64,000 bases of DNA from Cardiocondyla obscurior. Taxonomy: Eukaryota; Arthropoda; Insecta; Hymenoptera; Formicidae. The notes below the pieces were generated by a model. It searched no databases, was not told the origin of the DNA, and saw nothing but the letters and a program-made list of their open reading frames with translations. The DNA lies in contig NC_091875.1 of the NCBI RefSeq assembly GCF_019399895.1, positions 1,426,001 through 1,490,000 on the forward strand. The letters run 5' to 3'. The translations under genes were made by a program, and so were the position numbers. Positions 40,801 to 52,800 of the stretch are shown piece by piece. Position 1 is the first letter of the stretch; every line of letters starts with the position of its first letter.

Positions 40801-43800
40801 AACGATGAGCTTCACGGAAATAACCATTTCTGCAAATGCGCCGCTCTTGCGTGACCGGTTGCTCCTTGAAACGTGTCGCCAAGCAGGAGCTTTTATCTTC
40901 CAAGAGCCTGCGCGATGAAATCGCGCCGGTGTTTCCGCGCGAGAAAAAAAGAGAAAACGTGAAGCGAGATTGTTTTAGATAACGTCAAGTCCACGTGACG
41001 TGCGTAACAACGCTCTCGTACCGCATCTGTATGCACGCACGTCGCAATCAGAGCAAATATCGTCGCTGCGCGGGCTCATTTGGTCGCTGACGTGCACCGA
41101 TTTTCCATTCCGTTGGCACTCGAGATTTTTTTTTTTTTTTTTTTTTTTTTATCGCGACCGGCCTTGTCTAGCGGACGCGCGATTTCTGTAGAACACAAGA
41201 AACGGACGGCGCGCGATCTTGTCGGGTTAAATCATCGATCGATTGGTATCTTCCTTGAAAAATAAGTGGCGTTAATCGCCGTGACGATGCGATTACATCA
41301 CGCGGCGTATCATTTAAATTTTATATTGTAATTCAACAGCGGCATAGATACTACATTGTTCTAAAATCGTCTCGCTCGTAATGAATTATGGTTGATTTAT
41401 GGGCACGAAGATCTCTCAAAACTGTGCCCATTAAACCTGCCTTTACTTTCCTTTCCGTTACGAAACGAGGATTATTGTATTCCATTCGTTACTGTCTCAT
41501 TTTTAATTTGTCTCACTCAAGACTACATTTATCTTCTTTATTAGTCTCGTCTCCCCCCTCCCCCTTCTGTACTTTTTAACATTCAGAGGTTTATCCAAGG
41601 ATTAAGAAAATTGCAGAATTCTTCATCGTACCTTAACCCGCAACAGATCTCAATCTCGTGACGTTCTCAACGTCTCATTTCGTACCGTTACGATCGCTTC
41701 GATACCGCCGAGGCGGAGAGACGTGACTTCTCTGCCTCTTGGGGTATCGATCATCGGCTGAAAAAGCGGAAGACTTAGCTAGACGGGACAACGAGTTCTC
41801 TCGGCGCGCGGGCTTCGATTCGATAAATCCCGATTTGCTCGGCGCGCCGAGACCGAGAGATCGTCATCTCGTCTATTTGCGGTTTCTTGCCGCTTCGAGG
41901 CAGGTAGTGGTAATCGTCGTCGTGTAACTTCGCGTACGGTGGCGGAGCACGGCTTCCCCGTGATTTATGAAGGCTGTTTTACCTCGCAGACTCCCGTACA
42001 ACGACATCGCCGCCTCTCCCTCGTCGCGTTACGTAAACGACGTTTACAACGTCGGGCACCGCGATTCTCCGCGAGATACGTCGGCATTTATCTCACTCGA
42101 AACTACGCGAAATTGCGCTTTAATAATACACTCCGCGCGTCTAATCCGCTCCATTTGCTACCGATAATGCAGCCGCGATAAAATATCGCGATAGTCCAGA
42201 TCAATGCCACAAAGGGGCAAACAAAACGTTTCGCAACAACACGGAAGCCACAATGTAATCGCAACAATGCAATTACGATAGAGACACGTTTATGGTAGAT
42301 TCGTATCTCGATTAAACGCCGCACATTGTCGAACTAATCGGAACTTTAAACGCGATACTACTTTGTGCTTTTAATTGTACAATAAAAGTTTTTTTTTTTT
42401 TCTCTCTTTTTCTTTTCCTTAGAGTTTCACATTCCGCGAATGGTAGCGCATTAATTATTTTACGACGATTTTTCGCCTCTTTATCCGAGTAGTGCAGCCA
42501 TCCGATTATTTACATGCGGGCGCATCCTTATCCGATGCAGATGTTCCGAATAATCAACGCAGCGGTGTCGATTGCCGCACGCTCCTGTCGTGCCCTGAAA
42601 GCAAATTACGGATTCACGCCAGCGTGCGCCTTGCGCCGTGCGCCGAGAGACCGATGTTGCATCTCGTCGCGAGAGAGTCTGTAATTATTTCGTCGAAGTT
42701 CTTGCGCACGTCGACGGCCGGCCGACGTCCTCTTCACGCGAGGGCTCGATCCCGCGATCGTTGTCGCACGAGCCAACACAGCCGTCGACTTTTTCCCCTC
42801 TCATACTTTATTCCTTTTGCCCGTGCAACGTATAATATGACGTATAATAAGTACTCTGCGAAAAATTGCACGTTGCACGGGTTACAGATGTTGCGAAAAA
42901 GGAATTTTCTATCCGGCGGACGTTAAAAATTGCGGGGGACAAATTTATCCGTGCAGTAAAACATAATATCGCCGTAATTTCGAACAGATTTTGTACGTAA
43001 CTTTTATTACAAATGCATACAGATTTTTACTTGCTGTTTAAAAAGTTATGAAATAATGGAAGGAAACTTTGAGAAAATTTACGCTCTTTTTTTTTTCTAT
43101 ATTGTCTATAAGTGGTAGTTTTGATTTGTTTTATTATTCAGGATACTTAGTTCTCAACGTACACTTGTTAATGAATATCTCGGTGGGAAAACGAAAAATT
43201 ACGATAACGAAACGACAAGGAAGAGGTGTACTTACTGTAACGAGACAAGACGTTCGCGACATATCGACGTCTACGGGTATATTAATATTTATGAGGCTTC
43301 GCCAAGCGCCAAAAGGAACGAGACAACTCGTCGCAGAGCAAATGCACCTGCGTTACACGCGTGCATGCGTATGCACGCGTGCACACGGAGGACAAAGCCT
43401 CGTCGCGGCCCCGCGGATGTCGTTTCGCGGAAGAGGGGACGGAACTTCCTTCGTACAATACACGCGTGACGTGCAACTTTTATTCGCTTAATGACCATCG
43501 TTTTACACTCCCTTTCTCTTAACAGCGTGCCTCTTCGTTTTCGCACGAAGGAAAATTTCGAGCGTCCAAGATCACCTCGATGAACCCCTCGCGAAAACCA
43601 GTAAATCTAGAAACTTGAGAAAGAGGGAAAGAAAAATTATGCAGTTCTTTTTTTTTTCTTTTTAATAAAAATTTCCCGGAAACGTGTTTCTCGCTCATCC
43701 GCGAAATCTCGTCTAGATCTCACGGCTCGATTTGTGTCCCGGAAGCTGCGTTCTCGCAAGAAGTTGCCGCGAACTGTTCGCAGTAAAGTTGAATGTAAAA

Positions 43801-46800
43801 CGTGAAACCGTAAAGGCAGAACGAGTTACGTCGAGATGGAGAGTGAAGGAAGAGAAAAGAAAGAAGGGGGGAGAATTTAATAACCGCTAATTATCCGAAC
43901 GGCGAAAGGTTCGGCAATGGCCGTACCGTTCTAATTTTTCGTGCGAGTTGTACGATTTTTTTTTACTGACTTATATACTTAAATATATGGTCGATCCGAG
44001 GCACGGGAATATTTTGTGGGTTTTGTAGAGCGCTCTGTTCTTGGCACAAAATGCGACAAGAATTAATATAAATGATATAATTGAAGTGCTATCTTTTAAG
44101 TGCGCTTTAAAAAAAAAGAAAAAAAAAAATGTGACTACAGATAATTTCTGCCTCGCTCTCTTTTCACGCGTTCTGGTTTCGCGTGGCACGGTCAGCCTCG
44201 CAATAACGATCACAAAGTGTTCTCTTTTGCCCGTGGCTTCCGAGCCGTGTCGACCTCGACGGCCGTTTCCCAACGAAGGAGAGTTGTATATCATCCGCAG
44301 GACGTTTTGCGATCGTCTGAAAGTATCCTTCCGCCGCAACGTTAATTGAATCGCGTGCTTTCGAATGGAAGTGAATTATCTAATCGGCCGTTTTTCCAAT
44401 CCACGTTGTTCCTGTAGAAAGAAAGAAACCAGTTGAAAAATCTTTTGATCGAAACCAAAAAGAATTGTTTGATAAAAGGGTTGCCAAGTCGAGATATTTG
44501 TTTCCATATCTTACATGATTAAAAAAAAATTTTTTTCTAATTAATTTGATTTTCTTTTTCTTTGTTTTTTCTTTCCTTTTTTTCGTAAAAAATTGCAATC
44601 TAGATAAAATTTTTTTTTTTTAATAAAATAATACCAATTTCAGAAAATCAGTTTTTCTTCACGCAGTCTCGTAAAACCGTTTATTGGCAATTTTGCGTGC
44701 TGTCATATCTATCATCCTGTTGCTGCTTCTCGTCCGCGAGACTATAAGCGTTGTAAATCGCCTGTAATGCCTGTCGTTACATTACGCGCCTACGAGCCGC
44801 GTTAACGACCGAAAAAGCGAGTGACAGCCTCATGCTAATCGACGACAAGATGAACTTTGATTACATGACGAGCGAAACGGTGCTTCAGATAGTACGTGGT
44901 GTGTTAATAAATAAATTCAGACGAATGCTAATGGACTTTATGCTAATTACCGACCCGTCAGAAGTAAATTTACCTGACTAGAATTTTTTTTATCCACGAT
45001 ATAACAGTTTTAAGAGTTTTAGTAAGTTTTTTTTTTTCTTTTAATTAAACAGAAAATTAAAATGTTATTTCAATAATGTTTTCCAACAATGTAGACATTT
45101 TTGTACGAGTAATACTTACGTTTCTTACAATCTTTTATCACCACGAACGCTATAAACTTTACTGTACTAAACGAAAATGTAGAAAATATAATCTTTAATT
45201 GGCAAGTCGCCAATTATTCATATGGATAACATCGAGCCTTGAATTCCGGATTCGTAAGCACCGCGGTAATATTAATTAATTGATCGGTTAACATTTCTTC
45301 GCATAACCTTCCAGCTAATTATTCTCTCTGAATTTCCACTTTACGAAATAAAATTAATTAATCATCGGCGCATACATTTATCCTGAAACCGATTTAGTTC
45401 GAACGACGAGACTGGTATCGCTCCCGCGTGGCTTTTTCTCGCCAGATGGTCTTAATTATTATCATACAAGAGGCGCATTTTCAGATGCTGCCAGAAGACT
45501 TTATCGCGCCACGCTCGTCACTCGCTGATAAGTCAATACGCTCTCGATGATTCCGGGTCAATTTAGGTCATCGGGTCTTATTATAGCGTTCAACTTAAGC
45601 GAGAACCCGTGAATTTTTTGGTACCGAATTAACTTTTTAATGAGTTAGTTAAATACCTTTGCTACTTTTGTTATTAGTATCGAGATAAACTTGAGAGTGA
45701 CGGTAAAGAAAAACTTTTTCGCACAAATAACTAATAGTACTAACGATCGATCGAGGAAGTAGTTAGAATCGAAAATTATTATAGGCACAGCTCAAGAGAA
45801 ATTACGTCATCGGTTCTTGAGACCCGAATGCGTTATCAATATTACTGTTACGACAGCTGCTGCTCCACTAAACGCAGCCTCGTGCACGCGTTCTTCTCTT
45901 TAAACAGTCGGTTACTTTAACAACGCGCTGGCAGATCGTTCGTCTTGTTTTGTACTAAATTTTGTTAAGCCTTATTTAAACCAAAATTAAAATAAGATTA
46001 AAATGATATAATAAAAAAACAGATAAGTAATAAAAGTTAAGCTGAAGTAATTGAGGAAATTTTATATTTCTTAGAGATTTCCTAAAGTATTGTATAATAT
46101 AAAAGTAAAAGAAACATAATCGCGAACGTATCAGAGGAATGAGCTTCGCTAGTTGCGTCGGCTCTTACATCGATGTCCAGGCAAACTGTTTCCGAAGCAA
46201 ATAATGAATTATTCATACAGAGATCCGTGGCTGAAATCACGAGGAAAGGTCGCCAAGTGAATGATCCGTGATATAAGAAGACTGCAATTTTTATTATCAG
46301 TGACGTGATCAATCAAACTTCATCAAGAAATGTGCCTCAGGATGCAAAACGTTGGAAAGTCCATCGACATAAATCTCATGTTTCGAAAGACAAACACGTA
46401 TACATGGCAAGTGCAAACGTATTTTTTTAAGATTAACGTGAGACGTGAATTCAATTAAATTCGCGAGTATATCGTAAACTGAACGTTAAGTTATATCACC
46501 TGTAAAGTTAGATTTGCGATGTTTGAGAAAAGCAGTTTCTACAGTTCTTTTCAAAATTAAAGAGACATGTCTTTTGCCATCGGTGAAAAATAAAACGCGG
46601 AAGAATAAATATTCTATTTTTAAGTAAAAAAGAAAAGAAAAAAAAAATGAGAAGTTGTCGAAATTGAAAAGAGAAATATCTACAATATCTTTGACTGTCA
46701 TCCTCTTCAGTGCTTTCGAGCCGCGCGGGTGTGTATTCTATAAAATATTATCATGTGAACCCTCACAGGCTTTACACGTCAAAGAAAGGGTCCTCGTAAC

Positions 46801-49800
46801 AGTTCGTTGAAGATGGATGTGAACGTGTGCTCACGCCGCGTTCACGACGGCTACGCGACTATAAGATCGCGCGGCAGACCGCGTGCCGTCTATCGTTCGG
46901 ACTCCGAGGAGTTGTTGAAGGAGGCAGGTGGGCCGTACGCTCTGCCGCGCCTTTCCAACTTCCGGGTAGCCTCGGAAGATGCGCGCCAGGTGCCTAGATG
47001 GGCCGACCTTGGTCAGGATCAGCCGTTGATCGAAAATTACGGCACTCTGCGTGCCATCAAATCGCGGGATTTCGTCGAAGAGCCGCGCAAGGTAACGCTG
47101 AAGACGTTCTCGCGGCGAGAGAAAGTCGGCAACAATTCAAGGAACAGCGTACCGTCGGCGCAGAGCAGTCTTCAGCGTCTGAGGGAGAACAATGATAAAA
47201 ATTCTGAAGCGCAAAAGGGCGATCATCAAGCTAATACCAATTTCTTCGGCTATTACGGATGGAAACCGGAGGCTTGCGATCAGAGAGTTTACGATACGGT
47301 ACCGGTGGAAGATAATTCAAATCTGAAGCCCTTCTGCGTCGTCGATACGTCTCAAGAAAGCAGTTTCATTAACATTAATAATAATCGATGCGACGCGTTT
47401 AAGGACGTTGAAAATCTCAACAATCGCTCTGCAAAAGATTTGAAGAGCAATAGTATTTTCACAAACAAGGACGATTCTTACCTCGAAACGGAGAATGATA
47501 AGAGAAAGAGCGCTCAAGTTTTAAAAAATGATTTGGAGTGCACTAAACGAAGATTTGCCAAAGATCACCAGCCCATTTATGCGGTTCCGCAGGTGTTCTC
47601 CAAATCCAGACGCGAACGTCGTGTGATCGTAGTTGACGGTAACTACGTTCCCAGTGGCGATCTATACCGAACAACGGCCAAGTACATCGAGGACATCAAT
47701 CGGAATCTAGCGGAGATCGACAAAAGTTACGAAGTGATGAAGACGAGCCCTAGAACTTACGGAGTAATTAACAGAATTGCTAAAGGCGAATTGCTACCGC
47801 AAGATCAATCCGGAAATCTTTTCGGGTACGTAAGAAAGAGAAATATGGCGCCCATGCTGCCGATCAGCGCCGATATAGACGAAGTCATCGACGAAAAGAA
47901 TGAAAAAGAATCCAGGAAGGACGTCAAATGCCATCGCAGGCCGAATTCCAAGGGTAGACTTCCCCCCAAAGTCCTACCGAGATCCTCGTCAATTGAGAAT
48001 ACATCCCGACATTCGACGGGATCCACCACTGCTTCGTCAAGCAAATCCACTGAATCCTTGTACGCAATCAGCGAGTCCTTGACGGAATTACCGAAGATTT
48101 GCGACTTTCAAAAACGAGATTCCGCGTGGAATAGAATTTCCCAGGAGCAAGTATTGAGAAAGGGCAGCTCGCAGAATCATTCGAAATTTAATATCGATAA
48201 GGATATTTCGAAGAGAGGCAAATCCGGCTTGGAAGTCAAGGATTCGTCGTCCTCGACAGACGACGAAGCTTCGAAGGATCGATTGCCGGTCACCAGCGCG
48301 GTTCGCAGGAATCGCTCTCGAGTCGACCAGGAAAAATCACTATTGAAGAAGGAACGAGCCTCTAACGAGGTTCTGGAGAGGATTTCGGGCAAGTTAGAAC
48401 AGGTGCGATCTATGGAGAATCGTTTGAAGGATCGTCGATATGGCACGCTACCCTCGAGAAGACCTAAAATATCTTCGAGGCCGCTTCACAAGTCGAGTGA
48501 AGATGTTCTCGACGGCGAAAGGTTCTCTCAAGACGACTCCGTTCTACAGAAATCGTGCTCGAATGATAACGACGTCGGTCGAAATCAAAACGCCGACGAA
48601 AGCCTCGCGGAAGTTCAATCGGATTCCTTTTATAACATGGACGCCACCGAGGTGATTCTCAAAGGACAGCTGGAGCGATCCAATCGCTTACAGCGGGAGG
48701 ATCTATTTCCCAGAACTAGACACAATTCGTTAGAGTCTAAGGAAGTGGACAGCAAGATTCATGCTAGCGCTTTCGCTACTCTGCCGAGAAGAGGGAATCT
48801 CGCGAAGGATCAACCCGATTCTCTTAGAAGATTCTCGGGGAACGGGCCGATCTTGGAGCCATTATACGAACATGCGGTTAGTGATCCTGTGAAACCACGA
48901 GGAACGGAGAGTGTGATACCCTGGTGGGAGCTGGCCACCAGGAAGTACAGGCACCGCAGTTGCCCATCCTTACAGGTAAATTGAGTATCGTCGGCGGGCC
49001 GCGTTAATTAAGGACGTGCACTTCGAAATTGCGGTCGTACCCCCGTGACTTTAAGTCAGTAGCCCCCGATGCGAGAATTATGATAATGACAATAATTACG
49101 GAAAAGATGTGCGCGCGTTAAAATGGGACGCGCGAATAAAAATGAGAAGTACTTTATTTCCGAGAAACCAAGTTCTACACGACAGAGAAGCGTATAATTA
49201 AAATTTTGTAAAAGTATGCACTTACTCAATCCGGTCTGCTCGTATGCAGGGAAGATGGCTAATTTAACGGGAGTTATTAAATATAAATTTACAGCAAAGT
49301 ATAGCTAGACGCGTAACGAATTTAATTTTTTTTTCAAGCCCGTTATTTTACTGTAAATAAAATTTATTGCATTAAACAGTTATTATTGAAATGAAAACGA
49401 TTAAAGTGAAATTAATCGGACGATATAGCTGCATTGAAAGAAATATTGATACTTAATAAGAAATAAGAAAATAGTACATATAGTAATAACGCCTTTGTGT
49501 CTCGTCTGTAAATTGTCGCGCAGATACATTAATCAGAGTGCATCGACTCCGAGCGGTTATAGCGATATATATAGATATGATTTGTTCGCAGCGTCCGTTG
49601 CGGGTAGTTAAAGCAATGAAATAATAAATTCGATAATGAGGCCTTGTCGTTGAAAATTGAGCTTGCCACATTCCGTCAATGCATTCAGAAAGACGGACAG
49701 CGACGCGCGATAAAGCGTAGGTCGACAATACTCCACTCGTAGTCCCGATTGAATAATTATGCGCGCATACTTCGGCACTCTTTGTAATCGTGCCCTGCCC

Positions 49801-52800
49801 CGACGACGATGACAATGTGGAATCGTCAATTGAAACCAGACTATTACGTCCTCCGTCTTGCGACGTGTCGATACAAACATTTCTAAAATTAATTCCTTTT
49901 AAGTTACTTTTTATTTCTACATTCAGACTTTTTTAACTTTTTTTTTTTATATTATTATTATTAAGCAAAGTATATAAAGTTTTGATTCCTCGTGATTACG
50001 TTTGAATAATAATTATTATTTAGCTCAATTTTAAGACTTTTGCTATTTGTTATAAATAATGGTTTGTAAAAAATATAATCTTTATTCGCGTAATTATTTT
50101 CTATTGAGAACAAAGTGAAGAAAAGTAGCTCGCGATTATCGGAGACCTCGCGGGAGCAATTGCACAATTTGCTTGCATCAAAAGCGATTGGTCAATCGCG
50201 AATTTTATTCTCTACTATGTATCCCGTTTTCTTATGCAATTTACTTTTTCGCGGTATCGAAACTCGGTAACCGTGCTGATTAACACATCAGTTTTAGTCT
50301 CCGGAGCTCTTTGTACGACACGCCTCTTGCTCACTTTCTTTATTCAAGTCGTTGCTTAGAATTGCTTAGAATAAACAATTGATTATTGCAATATTCACTC
50401 GTGATGTAACAAACTTTACATATATTTTAGAAAATGTTACTTCTCAATTTTTATCAATGTCAATGTTATTGTCAATGATTTATTTTAATCTTTCTTACTT
50501 TGTGTACGTCGTACACATTTTTATTCTTTGCAAAAAAAAAAAAAAAAAAAAAGGCTTTTCCTACTTAGAAAATGAAACCTAAAAACAGACGCTTCTGTTA
50601 AAACAATTTTCGTGAACTGCGATCCTATTTCTTTTGGTCTCTCTTTCGGGTCGAAACGTTCAAGAGAGGTTTAAACGCCACGTGGTAGAAGGACATAAAA
50701 CTGTCACTAGGATTTGTGACAGACCGTTGTATTATAAACACCCTTGCGGGATTCCTGCCTTACCCGTTTCTAAGGAGGAAAAAAGATTTACGAGTTCTAG
50801 GGGGTGCACTTTCAGCCGGATATCGTATGTAAACACGTGTCCTTTCGTATACATGATATTCTCAGGTTTTTCTTTTAAGTTTTTAAATATAATTATGCTT
50901 TTTCCCTCTTATTTTTTTTTTTTTTTACAATTAATAGCATTAATCACAATATTTCATTCTTTATAAAATAAATTAGTAAAATAAAGTTTTTTTTTTTTTA
51001 TGAAATATTTCAGAAATATATTTCCAAAGAGGAAAGACTTTGAAAACACATGTTCGACACGAGAAAATGTAATTCGAGTCCTTGGCCCTGAAAATGTCCT
51101 TGTGGCGTTAATTATTAAGTACATTGCTGACCCTCGCCATCCTTTCTGCTCGAGTAATTATATGGGGATGTACATTGTGATGGGAACATTGGAGATAATG
51201 TGCGTTGTGAACATGGTGTAATCTTCGAAGCGTTACGACCCGAGCTAACTGGGCTAACAGTTCCCAGGCCGCAAAAGTGCGATACCTTTCTTAGGAAATA
51301 CTGTATGCGGGATGTTGCAGGGTTTGAAAAATTTCGAAGACGCGAGTTTCAAGGCGAAGTAACAAGGTCTTGAGAAATTTTCTTAAATTTTTACCATGTA
51401 CGTTCAAGTCCAATGAAATCGCTTCTAATTTAATTCTCTTACGCCACTTAAAAATAATTGAGAAATTAAATTAAATTGCCGTAACAACGCATATTATCTC
51501 TTTATAAACTTGTGATTCTAATAAATTTTTCGCGAGAGGTAGTGCATCAATGACGGGAAAATTTTTCTATACAACTTAAATTACTTTCACCGTGTTTCTT
51601 CTTGTATCTAGCGAAGAAATTTAAGTGGTAATTAAATGACAATTAATTATGCCAGAAACGTTTAAGGTAGATATAAATTCATATTCGACTTGCGATAAAG
51701 TATAATTGGCACATAAAATTGATTTGTTGCTTAAAAGCCATGCTTGAAAGCTGCGTCTAATAACAGGAAGACCTTGGATGCCGCAGCAATGATCTTCTAA
51801 GTCTTCTGACTCTGCCTTGAAGATTACGGATACTTTAGACTTGGAAGTTATAGGTACTTTGCCACGCATGAAACGTATTTCTTTGCTCCGTACTTCCTTT
51901 TTTATTTATATCTATTTTTATTTTATTGACAATTTTATTAACTTGTAACAGTAGGAATAATAATGAGAAAAACGGCGAGGCATCGGCAAATATAATTGGA
52001 AGTCATTGAAAATTAAAATGTCGGTCGTGCCGTCCATCTGCGACGTTACTCTCGTCGAGATGCACCGCGGCACTCGCTGGGTTGTTTTCCCTGGAGAACA
52101 AGGCGAGTCACTGTGCACCGCTCGCGATGCATTTTACTCCTCGGCACGTGCGTTTTTGCCTCAGGCTTCCGGTCCAGTTTTTAGCTTCGTCAGTCCTCGA
52201 CTCTTAGCCGACCCTTCGTTAGACTCGATGCACAACGAGGCGAAACCCGAGACTTTTCCTTCAGTGAAAGGAATGTTTTCTCTATCATTATAAGAAGATA
52301 TTAGAGGTGTATTAATACTTAATAATAATTATAAATCGGACACTGTCACACGATAAAAGCATCTCCGTTTACGTTCCAGATCGAATATTAATAGCGTAAA
52401 TATATTTTTATTTTATTAGCTTTTAGATTAAAGTGATTCAAATTTATCTGATTTTGGCTTAAAAGAAAAAAAGCAATTAATGTATTATTTGTTCAGAAAC
52501 GTATTTCGCGATTGCGAAATATTATCAATTAATATTGCGCCGGCGATTACGCGTCGTCGATGATTGCGGCCTAAAAAGCGTCCGATTCCCTGGGGCGCAA
52601 TCTGACGTTGAGATACGCCTGAAATAAAGTGCTCGAGAAAGGTGTAAGGCCGTGTAAGGACTGTAAGGTAAGTAGGTGGGCCGTCGTTTTTACGAGCGTA
52701 CACGGTGTACGCACTTCTCGGGTGCATCCAGGCGGTAGATGAAGCCGGGGCACATTAGCGGCGAGCGTGGGAGCCAATATTTACAGTCCATACCGAGACC

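Noticed and set aside
46807..46812. TTG at 46807 as the start of the 721-codon exon
   Set aside because: The ATG two codons later has a good eukaryotic start context; non-ATG initiation need not be assumed.
52018..52293. 92-codon + strand frame starting at ATG 52018 with fairly even composition
   Set aside because: It has no donor near its end, no homology I recognise, and ends in intron sequence; too weak to call.
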